This document shows, piece after piece, positions 1-7,366 of a stretch of 14,975 nucleotides of DNA. Position 1 is the stretch's first letter, and every line of letters begins with the position of its first letter. A model generated the notes under the pieces. That model searched no databases. It saw only the letters and a list, made by a program, of their open reading frames with translations, and was not told the origin of the DNA. Source of the DNA: CAZKUN01 sp964555935 (GTDB lineage: Bacteria; Armatimonadota; Zipacnadia; Zipacnadales; VGFC01); NCBI GenBank assembly GCA_964555935.1, contig CAZKUN010000226.1, positions 1-14,975 of the forward strand. The letters are read 5' to 3'. A program made the position numbers and the translations under genes.

Positions 1-244
1 TCAAACCGCGCGCCATGGTCGTGCAGCGTCAACACCGCGGGGAATGGGCCGTCGCCCTTCGGGACGGTCATGTACGCCAGCACCCGCGCGTCGCCGCTGA
101 TGTTCAGCACGACCTTCCGGGCGACGTAACTGCCCCGGTCCTCCTCAGCGATCACCACGGGCTGGAAATCGACTGCCGGCGGAGGGGGCAGCAGCTTGCT
201 CATGACGATCCCCCGCGCGTGGGCGCGCCACGCGTCGAAGTCGT
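1..244 (-). CDS. Alpha/beta-hydrolase esterase module (dienelactone hydrolase/acetyl xylan esterase-like), partial
   Basis: The minus strand is open from the N gap at 245 to the window edge, and the frame still has no stop at base 1. The visible protein contains the blocks DAWRAHARGIV, EEDRGSYVARKVVLNI, VPKGDGPFPAVLTLHDHGARF. The strand-turn segment followed by LHDHGARF is typical of the secreted dienelactone-hydrolase/acetyl-xylan-esterase-like branch of the alpha/beta hydrolases, where it precedes the nucleophile elbow. The catalytic Ser-Asp-His residues would lie beyond the window edge and are not seen. A Met at 201-203 could be taken as a start, but the frame is open upstream of it and DAWRAHARGIV resembles the usual N-terminal helix of such esterases. 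It is therefore more likely the continuation of the protein ending at 286 on the other side of the gap. Predicted role: removal of acetyl or other ester groups from polysaccharide outside the cytoplasm. Confidence 0.72.
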
Positions 245-302
245 NNNNNNNNNNGCTCGATGGTCGAGTTCCAGGTGTTTCAGGATCACGCGTCGAAGTC
301 GT
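229..302. repeat. 16-bp direct duplication flanking the first assembly gap
   Basis: The 16-mer cacgcgtcgaagtcgt occurs at 229-244, directly left of the N run, and again at 287-302, right of it. Such an overlap is expected when two contigs share an end but were joined with a nominal gap instead of being merged. Collapsing the copies keeps the minus-strand frame and replaces the TGA at 286-288 by TGG (Trp). The 32 bases between the gap and the second copy (255-286) would then be a spurious or variant contig tip. They contain a small palindrome, ctcga-tgg-tcgag. Confidence 0.75.
245..254. other. Assembly gap (10 N)
   Basis: There are exactly ten undetermined bases. A second gap of the same length lies at 3207-3216, so ten is probably a placeholder and not a measured size. 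This gap falls within a minus-strand gene and separates the esterase module from its N-terminal module. Confidence 0.98.
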
Positions 303-1281
303 CGAAGTTCCCGCTCAGCCATGAGTCGGGGAAGGTCAGTCGCGACTTCAGGGCGTCGATGTGGGCTGGCAGATCGTCCGTGACTCCGGGCTTCTGGTAG
401 GCATGTTTCATGTTCGGGAAGTCCTCTGCCGCCCGGTCAAGCAGCGCTTGCGGATCGTTGGCCATCGCGTAGACCTTCACGCGCCATTCGCGCTCCGCGT
501 GCGGGCCGCCCATCGGCGCCCAGTTCGGATTGTTGTGCATGCAGTCATGCCACGCCTGGGCCATGGCGAACGACGCCTCGCACGCCAGCGCCGCCAGCCA
601 CTCGTTGTCTCGCGATACGGTGCCGATGATGTTCGTGATGTAGCGAGTGTCGCTCCATCCGGACCACTCCTTGTCGTGTGGCTTTGGCGGATCGTCCCAG
701 ACGCCCTTGTACATCTGGACCCACGGCGGGTTGTTGAAGGGGTCATCCGCCTCCCGCACGGGAATTGGCTTGCGGTCGGTATCGGGCAAGAACGTCTGGC
801 CCTTCTCGGTGAAGATGAAGCACCGCTTGACGAACTCCGGATATGGATCGGGCTTGCTTGCGAAGTTCGGCGCGCGCCCGAGTTGCCAACACATGTTCGG
901 GGTCATCAGGTAGCCGGGAAGCTCGCCCGCATCGTCTGGGACCTCGAACTTTGCCAGGAACTCAACCGCGCCCGGCTCGGGCGTCACTGTGGTCACGAGC
1001 GTCACGGCTGGGTGGTCGTTCAGCCGATGCCGCAACTCCAGCCGCCCGCCGTCGACGGCCTTTGCCTCGAGCAACTCGGTCGCGCTCTCGTAGCACCACG
1101 CGTCGCATGTGAAGTCGGGCACGTTGGGGAAGGTCGCCGATACGATGGGCCGCTCTTCCCAGTACCACACCCCCAGCGTCGGTAGATTCTCAGGATCCGG
1201 ATTCTCCGCGATGACCGTCATCTCGACCTCCTGGGCGCGTGTGGCTGGACTCATGAGTAGCACTGCGACTAGACCGATCAT
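286..1281 (-). CDS. Secreted protein of unknown function, probably the N-terminal module of a two-module esterase
   Basis: The 331-residue frame starts at ATG 1281 behind a good Shine-Dalgarno (GGAGG, 5 bases upstream). The first 16 residues, MIGLVAVLLMSPATRA, look like a short signal peptide with an A-x-A-type cleavage site, so the product is probably exported. Residues about 17-290 are rich in predicted beta strands, Trp and Tyr (for example GVWYWEERP, VTLVTTVTPEPGAVEFLAKFEV, EWRVKVYAMAND). This suggests a beta-sandwich of the kind found in carbohydrate-active proteins, but I recognise no named family. The last 30 residues (LKSRLTFPDSWLSGNFDDFDA) resemble the N-terminus of the dienelactone-hydrolase-like esterase found across the gap. 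The TGA at 286-288 is probably an assembly artefact. The gene follows the lyase-like lipoprotein gene after 24 bases, so the two are probably cotranscribed. Confidence 0.75.
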   Translation of the reverse strand: MIGLVAVLLMSPATRAQEVEMTVIAENPDPENLPTLGVWYWEERPIVSATFPNVPDFTCDAWCYESATELLEAKAVDGGRLELRHRLNDHPAVTLVTTVTPEPGAVEFLAKFEVPDDAGELPGYLMTPNMCWQLGRAPNFASKPDPYPEFVKRCFIFTEKGQTFLPDTDRKPIPVREADDPFNNPPWVQMYKGVWDDPPKPHDKEWSGWSDTRYITNIIGTVSRDNEWLAALACEASFAMAQAWHDCMHNNPNWAPMGGPHAEREWRVKVYAMANDPQALLDRAAEDFPNMKHAYQKPGVTDDLPAHIDALKSRLTFPDSWLSGNFDDFDA

Positions 1282-1305
1282 GGCGACCTCCGTTGCTCGC
1301 GGCGT

Positions 1306-3459
1306 CTATTTGCTCTCGGCAAGCCGCGCGAGGATGATCCCCAGCGGCTCGTCCGGCGCAGGCTCCCTCATCAGCTCCTCAGCCGTTCGATGCTCAAGGT
1401 AGAACGCCAGCACCTCGGGGAAGTAGACCAGCCCCTCGGGCGAACTCCCGCCATTGCTGACGTCGCCCTCTGAGTAGTCTCTTGTCGGGTCTCGATCGGC
1501 CGGCCTCTCGTACAGGTCGTACAGCTCCGCGCGGCTCTCGACCTTCCCAGTCGCGATCTCCCAGCCGCCCAGTCCACTGAAGCACTTGCCCGTCCGCACC
1601 CAGACGTGAATGCGCTGCCTGAGCACGGCCTCAACCGCGTCGAGGTGATGCTCTTGCGCGCCGAGGAACCGGTCGGCCTGGACGATCTGCCACGCATGCT
1701 CGATGCCTTGGCTAGCGATCATGTGACTCGACGCTGGGTGGGGATATCGCCACCCGCCGAGCGGGTCCATACTCTCAGCGAGGAAATCCGCCACCGCCTG
1801 GATCACCTCGCGAAGCTTCGGCTCATCGGGCGCGTGCTTCGCCAGTTCGGGCAGGCCCGCGAGCGCGTATCCGATGATGTATGGTTTCGCGAACGGGTGT
1901 CCGTAGCCATGTTGATCATCGTCGATGAACGGGCCGTCCTTCTCGATCGGCTGGCCGCCTTGGCTGAAGAGATCGCCCTCGCTCAGCACCTCGCGCAGCT
2001 CCCGTAAAATCCGTAGCGCCTCATCCAGGTAGCGCTGCTCTCCCGTGTAGTCGTACAGGCGGATGAAGTCCCGCACGTCGCCCACGTTGCGCGCCTCACC
2101 GCGGTTCACGAACACGTGCTCGGACGCATACGCCACCTGCGCCTCGAGCGCTTCGCGCATCCTCGGGTCGCCTGTCTGTTCGTAGGCCAGGAGGAACGTG
2201 TCGTAGCCCTTCGTGCAGAAATGCACCGCGCTGTTGCTCCGCCACATGTAGGATGCATCGTCGAACGGCCACTCCTGGCCCATCGCTTTGATGTTATTGT
2301 AGCGCGTCCCGCCGGTGGCGTCGGGCCCCCACCAGAGACTCTGATCGTACATGTTGTCACACCACGCCACGCCGACCTCGACGAGCCGCCGGTCGCCCGT
2401 TCGCCACCCCTCCTCGAAGATCGGCGGGCAGTGGTTCAGCCGATTCATCCCCGACGTGTAGCCGGTCCGGTTCGAGTCGGCATAGCCCGTCACGTTGCCC
2501 CAGTCCTTACCGTGAGCCACGCTTCGGACGATCGCTCGGTGGTGGTAGTCAACGAGTTCGGCAAGCTGCGGGTGCTCCGTCAGATCCGTGCTCGCTCGGT
2601 CGCCGTACAACTCCGCCCACACCTCCGGCGCCGCACGCACGTCGTGCGGATACTGCAGCGTTGGGGTCAGTGGCGCGAGCGATGCCGGCCCGATCACCAC
2701 CTCCGCGCGCCGCCACGATGCCTGCTGCATGGGCGCCTTGTCGGCCTCGCTCCACGCTAAATGCTCGTAGGTGAATTGGCCGGTCTCCTCGGTCCTCTCT
2801 TCGGGCTGCTTCCCCCTCAACTCCGCGGTCGGGTGATAGACCCGCAGATCATCGCCGCCTCCACTCACACCGAGTCGCCAGCCAAGATCCGGGCAGTACC
2901 CGAACCCCTCCTCAACCCTCTGCAGGTGGGCCACCAGCGCAACCGTACCCAGCCGGTCGACCCTCACCTCCACCACCTGTGGCCACTCGGGATCCTCAAT
3001 GTGGTATCGTTCCCACAGGAACATCCGGCTCGATTCGACCACCTCACGCCTGGCCCTGGTCGTCGCTCTTGGCGCGGTCACTCGCGCAGTGATCGCCATG
3101 CCGCTTTCGTGCTCGACCCGCAGGACGCCGTCCTGAATGGTGATCTCCGCCGGTCTGCTTGGGGCCACCATCTCGCCCAGTGGCGAGAGCGCGCGGATGG
3201 TGAACTNNNNNNNNNNCGTCACCAGTGCTCGGCGCGCCGAGCCGTCCGCGGGATGAGTGGTGAGAATCCGCACGTCGGCGCGGGCCTCGACCTCCCCAGC
3301 CGCCACGATCAGGGCCTGACCGGGCATTAGCGTGCCCGCCGGCATTGGCATCGACGCGCGCACGAGTTGCGTCCCCGTCGCCGCCGGCGTGACGGTGATA
3401 GTCATCTCTTCGCCTCCCGCACAACCCGCGCTCAGGAATGCGACCAGTAGAGCGTTCAT
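1306..3459 (-). CDS. Putative polysaccharide lyase lipoprotein, PcRGLX/YetA-like (exo-rhamnogalacturonan lyase-like)
   Basis: The 717-residue frame begins at ATG 3459. MNALLVAFLSAGC resembles a lipoprotein signal with Cys13 as the lipidated residue, though it lacks a basic n-region and has Ser at -3, so it is not a perfect lipobox. Residues about 18-240 are beta-rich and include HPADGSARRALVT, a block resembling the N-terminal barrel domain of exo-rhamnogalacturonan lyases (PL26: Penicillium PcRGLX, Bacillus YetA). Residues about 270-700 are helical hairpins with many aromatic and acidic residues (NRTGYTSGMNRLNH, GYDTFLLAYEQTGDPRM, RDFIRLYDYTGEQRYLDEA), as in alpha/alpha-toroid lyases and hydrolases. 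A 10-N gap interrupts the first domain, so some residues are missing. Likely role: surface or periplasmic attack on acidic polysaccharide. The PL26 assignment is from memory of fold and motifs; a generic six-hairpin glycosidase is the alternative. Confidence 0.62.
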   Translation of the reverse strand: MNALLVAFLSAGCAGGEEMTITVTPAATGTQLVRASMPMPAGTLMPGQALIVAAGEVEARADVRILTTHPADGSARRALVTXXXXFTIRALSPLGEMVAPSRPAEITIQDGVLRVEHESGMAITARVTAPRATTRARREVVESSRMFLWERYHIEDPEWPQVVEVRVDRLGTVALVAHLQRVEEGFGYCPDLGWRLGVSGGGDDLRVYHPTAELRGKQPEERTEETGQFTYEHLAWSEADKAPMQQASWRRAEVVIGPASLAPLTPTLQYPHDVRAAPEVWAELYGDRASTDLTEHPQLAELVDYHHRAIVRSVAHGKDWGNVTGYADSNRTGYTSGMNRLNHCPPIFEEGWRTGDRRLVEVGVAWCDNMYDQSLWWGPDATGGTRYNNIKAMGQEWPFDDASYMWRSNSAVHFCTKGYDTFLLAYEQTGDPRMREALEAQVAYASEHVFVNRGEARNVGDVRDFIRLYDYTGEQRYLDEALRILRELREVLSEGDLFSQGGQPIEKDGPFIDDDQHGYGHPFAKPYIIGYALAGLPELAKHAPDEPKLREVIQAVADFLAESMDPLGGWRYPHPASSHMIASQGIEHAWQIVQADRFLGAQEHHLDAVEAVLRQRIHVWVRTGKCFSGLGGWEIATGKVESRAELYDLYERPADRDPTRDYSEGDVSNGGSSPEGLVYFPEVLAFYLEHRTAEELMREPAPDEPLGIILARLAESK
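3207..3216. other. Assembly gap (10 N) inside the lyase-like lipoprotein gene
   Basis: Ten undetermined bases lie between codons for ARRALVT and FTIRALSP on the minus strand. The frame happens to stay open with ten N, but the real length is unknown. In related domains I would expect further residues here, so the protein length of 717 is a minimum estimate. Unlike the first gap, no duplicated flank is visible. Confidence 0.98.
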
Positions 3460-3515
3460 GGTCGGCTTCTTCTCTCTCCGAGGGCATCGCTCCTGTGCTG
3501 TCGAACTCCCGCCGC
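3460..3515. promoter_or_regulatory. Divergent intergenic region between lyase-like gene and aminopeptidase C
   Basis: These 56 bases separate two divergent starts, so they, possibly with the first codons of each gene, should hold the promoters of both the lyase/esterase unit and pepC. I see no convincing -35/-10 pair or operator palindrome. Neither start has a strong Shine-Dalgarno. An open frame upstream of pepC continues to 3438, but the residues it would add look non-native. Confidence 0.35.
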
Positions 3516-4886
3516 ATGACTACTCCTGATCCGCGAGCCATCCACACCGACGCGACTCTCGCCCTGTCGCCGGACCAGACTGACGCAATGCGCGCCGCCT
3601 TCGAGGCGGAGCCGCGCTACCGTCAGGCCATGAATGCCGTCTGCGCCGAACCGGTGAGCAAGGTAGCCAAGAGCCGCCGCGCGGTGGTTCAGGTCGACCA
3701 CACCTACAGCGATCACCTGCGAGAGAACAAGTCCGTCAGCCAGAACTCAACCGGTCGCTGCTGGATGTTTGCCGCGCTAAACACGTTCCGCAACGCGGCG
3801 ATTGAGTCCATGAATCTCGGCGACGACTTCGAACTCAGCCAGAGCTACACCATGTTCTGGGACAAGCTTGAGAAGGCCAACTACTTCCTGACCTCCATCA
3901 TCGCCACCGTCGACGAGTCCGTCGGCGATCGGCTGCTGGCCTGGCTCGTGCAGTCACCCGTGGATGACGCGGGGCAGTGGGACATGCTGGTCAACCTCGT
4001 TCGCAAGTATGGTGTGGTCCCGAAGTCGGTCATGCCCGAGACGCAGAGCAGCAGCGCGTCGGCTGAGATGAACTTCCACCTCACCAACAAGCTGCGCGAA
4101 TTCGCGTGCAGGTTGCGCTCGTCCGGGGCCAGTGAAGACGGGATGCGCGCCATGGTGCCGGCCATGCTCGAGGAGATCTACCGGATGCTGTGCATCCACC
4201 TCGGCGAGCCGCCGACGGAGTTCTCGTGGCAGTGGCGGGACAAGGACAAGGAGTTCCATCGCGAGGGAGCCACGACGCCGCAGGCCTTCTACGAGAAGCA
4301 CGTCGGCATCGATCTCGGCGATATGGTCTGCCTGATCCACTGCCCCCAGGACGCGAAGCAGATGAACGCGGTCTACACGATCAAGTACCTGGGCAACGTG
4401 GTCGGCGGCGATATCGTCCGCTACGTCAACGTCGATCTCGACGTGATGAAGCAAGCCGCCATCGCCCAGATCAAGGCGGGCAGCTCGGTCTGGTTCGGAT
4501 GCGACGTCGGCAAGCACTTTGACCGCGGTCTTGGCGTGATGGATCTCGATCTGTTCGACTACGACCTTGTCTATGGCGCGGCGCCCGGAATGACCAAGGC
4601 CGAGCGGCTCGATTACGGGCAGTCGGTCATGACTCACGCGATGGTGTTCACCGGCGTCGACCTCGACGATGATGGCGCGCCGCGCAAGTGGCGGGTGGAG
4701 AACTCATGGGGCGAGAAGGGCGGCGACAAGGGGTTCATGTTGATGACGGACGCGTGGTTTGACGAGTACAACTACGAGGTCGTCGTTCGCAAGGAGTTCG
4801 TGCCTGACGAGATCCTGGCGCTGCTCGACGAGGAGCCCATCGGCCTCGAGCCGTGGGATCCGATGGGGGCGCTGGCGGGGAGGTAG
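3516..4886 (+). CDS. pepC: Aminopeptidase C / bleomycin hydrolase (papain-like, MEROPS C1B)
   Basis: The 456-residue product is a cytoplasmic thiol aminopeptidase that removes N-terminal residues from peptides; family members form hexameric barrels. Full catalytic equipment is visible: Gln76 (SQN) for the oxyanion hole, nucleophile Cys82 in GRCWMFAALNTFRNA, His374 in MTHAMVFTG, and Asn396 in WRVENSWGEKGGDKGF. Its length matches the family (about 445-460). The C-terminus reads WDPMGALAGR. The WDPMGALA ending is conserved in yeast and human bleomycin hydrolases, where the arm sits in the active site and is trimmed by the enzyme itself. I chose ATG 3516 over the in-frame ATG 3438 because the family begins near here and the extra 26 residues are basic, unconserved-looking and would overlap the divergent gene. 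It converges with the URO-D gene after 14 bases. Confidence 0.95.
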   Translation: MTTPDPRAIHTDATLALSPDQTDAMRAAFEAEPRYRQAMNAVCAEPVSKVAKSRRAVVQVDHTYSDHLRENKSVSQNSTGRCWMFAALNTFRNAAIESMNLGDDFELSQSYTMFWDKLEKANYFLTSIIATVDESVGDRLLAWLVQSPVDDAGQWDMLVNLVRKYGVVPKSVMPETQSSSASAEMNFHLTNKLREFACRLRSSGASEDGMRAMVPAMLEEIYRMLCIHLGEPPTEFSWQWRDKDKEFHREGATTPQAFYEKHVGIDLGDMVCLIHCPQDAKQMNAVYTIKYLGNVVGGDIVRYVNVDLDVMKQAAIAQIKAGSSVWFGCDVGKHFDRGLGVMDLDLFDYDLVYGAAPGMTKAERLDYGQSVMTHAMVFTGVDLDDDGAPRKWRVENSWGEKGGDKGFMLMTDAWFDEYNYEVVVRKEFVPDEILALLDEEPIGLEPWDPMGALAGR

Positions 4887-4900
4887 GGCCCTCTGGCGGG

Positions 4901-5971
4901 TCAGTACTTCCCGTAGTATTTCACCAACTCCAGCACGCGGCAGTAATCCGCGAAGGAGACGTCGGACGGGATTGAGTGATCGCTGAAATAGATGTATCCG
5001 CCGCCGGGCTTCAGGACCGCGAACTTCTCCCGGATCTCTTCCTCAATCTTCTTGCCGTCGGTCATGTTGCGCACGTCGATGCCGCCCTCGAGCGTGAGCT
5101 TGTCACCGTACTTTTCTTTCAACTCGAAGACGTCCATCCCAGCTTTCTGCTCCAGCGGATTCAGGCCGTCGAGCCCGATCTCGACGAGTTCAGGCACGAG
5201 TGGCTCGATGTTCCCGCATGAATGCAGGTTGGCCACGATGCCGCGGTCGTGGCACCAATCGATCAGGCGCTTCTGCGCGGGCTTCTCGACGCTGCGGTAG
5301 GTCTCCAGCGAGAAGAACGGTCCATTGCGGTAACCCATGTCGTCGCACCAGTGGACCGCATGAAAGTGATAGCCACGGTCCCACACCATGGAGAGCATCG
5401 CGAGGTTCATGTCGAGCGCCGTGTCGATCATGTCGCGGACCCATTCGGGGTCATCGACCAGGGCCATCAGGATGCGCTCCGTGCCCGACACCCAGCTTGC
5501 GAAGACGTCGTAGCCGAACCAGCCGTGTCCGTTGATCCAGGCGCCCTCGGCCTCCCAGATGGGCCAGTTCTCCTCGAGGTGTTTCCAGTCGACGCGGTCC
5601 TCCGAGGGCGTCATGCGCTCCTTGGCTTCGGCCCACGATTCACGGTCGACGATTCTGAAATCGAGGAACTCGGGGACGCTACTGTGGGTCCTGAAATTCT
5701 TCATCGTCGATCCCCAGTTGGTGGTGAAGATCGTGTACTCGTCGGTCTCCTCGACCGTCTTCGCGGGGAACCGGGGGGAGTTGTCGGTCGCGATCGTTCG
5801 GAAGGTGTCCCACTCGAAGAACTCGGCCGGCGTAACACCCTCGGGCAGGCCCTCGCCGTGCCAGCGCCGGGTCGTGGCGGGCCAGGGGCTGTCGTGCCTT
5901 GGCAGGCGGTCCGGCTCCTCGTGATTGTAGACCTTCGTCATGCGTTCGCGGGTGGTGAGTTCAGTCCCCAT
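4901..5971 (-). CDS. URO-D (uroporphyrinogen decarboxylase) family protein, probably not HemE
   Basis: The 356-residue protein has the URO-D/methyltransferase TIM-barrel pattern: N-terminal TTRERMTKVYNHEEPDRLP, central DPEWVRDMIDTALDMNLAML, then NLHSCGNIEPLVPELVEIG and DGLNPLEQKAGMDV, then LEGGIDVRNM. The H250-x-C252 motif in LHSCGN corresponds to zinc ligands in corrinoid-dependent methyltransferases of this superfamily (MtaA/CmuA type); the third ligand is not obvious. The N-terminal arginine-rich substrate motif of true HemE (around RQAGR) is absent, so heme synthesis is unlikely. Such proteins are abundant in carbohydrate-degrading bacteria and mostly of unknown activity; demethylation or methyl transfer is a reasonable guess. 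The start ATG 5971 has GGAGG 9 bases upstream. It lies 30 bases after the ankyrin gene and is the last gene of the apparent five-gene operon. Confidence 0.85.
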   Translation of the reverse strand: MGTELTTRERMTKVYNHEEPDRLPRHDSPWPATTRRWHGEGLPEGVTPAEFFEWDTFRTIATDNSPRFPAKTVEETDEYTIFTTNWGSTMKNFRTHSSVPEFLDFRIVDRESWAEAKERMTPSEDRVDWKHLEENWPIWEAEGAWINGHGWFGYDVFASWVSGTERILMALVDDPEWVRDMIDTALDMNLAMLSMVWDRGYHFHAVHWCDDMGYRNGPFFSLETYRSVEKPAQKRLIDWCHDRGIVANLHSCGNIEPLVPELVEIGLDGLNPLEQKAGMDVFELKEKYGDKLTLEGGIDVRNMTDGKKIEEEIREKFAVLKPGGGYIYFSDHSIPSDVSFADYCRVLELVKYYGKY

Positions 5972-6001
5972 TCCTTGCGACCTCCGGTGTCTCGTGAGTG
6001 G

Positions 6002-7366
6002 TCAGGTCAGCAGACAGACTATGGCGACGGCGGCACCGCACAGCATGGCAGCGGCGAAACACCCCACGGGGCGGTTGCCTCCCTTGGAGCCGGGCTTGGC
6101 GCCCGCCTCTCGCAGGAGATCCTCGACCTCATCGCTCGTCTGTATCTCGGCAAGGTCGAGCGGGCGCGTGCCATCCCGGAGCTTCGCATTGACGTTCGCG
6201 CCCCGCTCCAGCAGCAGCGTGGCGATCCGAGCGTCGGTCACGGCCGCGACCTGATGAAGGGCGGTGCCGCGCTCCTCGGGCTCACGCGCGTTGACGTCCG
6301 CGCCGGCCTTTATGAGCATCTCCGCGATTTCGTCGTGGCCGTATTCGACGGCCAGCATAAGGGCGGGGCCGTTCTCTGCGTCGCGGGCGGAAGGGTCGGC
6401 TCCGCGTCCGAGGAGGAGTTTGACAACTCCGGCCTGCCCTCTCTCGGCGGCGAGGCAGATCAGGGGATCGCCGTCCACGCGCTCGTTCGGATCGCCGCCA
6501 TGGTTGAGACCGTCGGCGATGGCCTCGACGTCGCCGGATGCCAGGCTTGTCATCACGCCCTCGGGCACTCCCCGCTCGCGCAGGTAGGCCACGATGCCAT
6601 CGTTCCCGGCGCGCGCGGCTATGTCGGTGACCGCAAGACCGCCTGGGCCCTTCGACTGGCAATCGGCCCCATGTTCAACGAGCAGCTTTACCGTGTCCAA
6701 GTCGGCGTGGACCGCCGCGCCCATCAACGGCGTCCAGCCCTCGCTGGTTGTGGCGTCGATGTTGGCCCCGCTAGCCAAAAGCTCCCGTACGGTATCGAGT
6801 TGACCCGAGGTGGCGGCGGAGTGCAGCGCTGTGCGCCCAGAGTGATCTCCCACGCCGACGTCGGCACCATGCTCTCGCAGGAGTTTCAGCATCTCGCGGT
6901 GCCCAGACGTGGCCGCGATCTGCAGCGCGGTTGAGCCGTCGCGGCCAGGCGTATCAGCGCGAGCCCCGCGGTCGAGTAGGCATCTCGCCGCGTCGACGTA
7001 TCCGTGGCGCACAGCCCACTGAAGCGTCGTCAGTCCACGCTCGTCCTCGACGACGGCATCGGGGTCGGCGCCCATTCGGATCAGCAGGTCGATCTTGCCC
7101 GGCGTGTCCGCCTGGTTGGGATCGCTGGCCCTCGTCACCACCTGGGCGAGCGCGAGGTGGGGATCCGCCCCGTGGTCGACCAGCAGTTGGGCGATCTCAC
7201 CGTGACCGGCGTAGGTTGCCTCGGCGAGAGGCGTGTCGTCGGCGTAACGCGGCGTGGGCTCGCGAGGGGGGCGTTTGTTCGCCGATGCCCCAGCCTTCAG
7301 GAGTTGGCGAACGGCCTCGATGTTCCCCTCCTCGGCAGCCTTTTGCAGGTCGTCATACTTCGACAT
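6002..7366 (-). CDS. Ankyrin-repeat protein with C-terminal membrane anchor
   Basis: The 454-residue protein consists almost entirely of ankyrin repeats. About 13 can be counted, from YDDLQKAAEEGNIEAVRQLL to TRPLDLAEIQTSDEVEDLLREAGA, several nearly canonical (RTALHSAATSGQLDTVRELL, TALHQVAAVTDARIATLLLERGANVNA). A few, such as the eighth and ninth (LAVTDIAARAGNDG, MTSLASGDVEAIADGL), are degenerate. No signal peptide is visible. The last about 20 residues (VGCFAAAMLCGAAVAIVCLLT) are hydrophobic, after a Gly/Lys/Ser/Arg linker, so the protein is probably tail-anchored with the repeats in the cytoplasm. Ankyrin repeats bind partner proteins; nothing identifies the partner. The start ATG has GAGGAGG upstream and overlaps the 3' end of the methyltransferase-like gene by 14 bases, implying coupled translation. 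Confidence 0.9.
   Translation of the reverse strand: MSKYDDLQKAAEEGNIEAVRQLLKAGASANKRPPREPTPRYADDTPLAEATYAGHGEIAQLLVDHGADPHLALAQVVTRASDPNQADTPGKIDLLIRMGADPDAVVEDERGLTTLQWAVRHGYVDAARCLLDRGARADTPGRDGSTALQIAATSGHREMLKLLREHGADVGVGDHSGRTALHSAATSGQLDTVRELLASGANIDATTSEGWTPLMGAAVHADLDTVKLLVEHGADCQSKGPGGLAVTDIAARAGNDGIVAYLRERGVPEGVMTSLASGDVEAIADGLNHGGDPNERVDGDPLICLAAERGQAGVVKLLLGRGADPSARDAENGPALMLAVEYGHDEIAEMLIKAGADVNAREPEERGTALHQVAAVTDARIATLLLERGANVNAKLRDGTRPLDLAEIQTSDEVEDLLREAGAKPGSKGGNRPVGCFAAAMLCGAAVAIVCLLT

Noticed and set aside
361..1185. 274-codon plus-strand open frame opposite the secreted protein
   Set aside because: It is an antisense shadow. The minus-strand frame has a signal peptide and a Shine-Dalgarno, this one has neither.
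3438..3515. N-terminal extension of aminopeptidase C from ATG 3438
   Set aside because: The 26 extra residues do not resemble the family N-terminus and would overlap the divergent lipoprotein gene start.
4887..4900. Possible bidirectional terminator between pepC and the URO-D gene
   Set aside because: Only 14 bases separate the stops, and there is no stem followed by a T tract.
4901..5971. Heme-biosynthetic uroporphyrinogen decarboxylase
   Set aside because: The HemE N-terminal substrate-binding motif is missing and no other heme genes are nearby, so only family membership is claimed.
5222..6934. 570-codon plus-strand open frame opposite the URO-D and ankyrin genes
   Set aside because: It spans two real antisense genes and the gap between them and has no recognisable motif. 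It is explained by codon bias on the other strand.
6002..7366. Tandem DNA repeats within the ankyrin gene
   Set aside because: The periodicity of about 33 codons is at protein level; the DNA units have diverged too far to count as a DNA repeat or CRISPR-like array.
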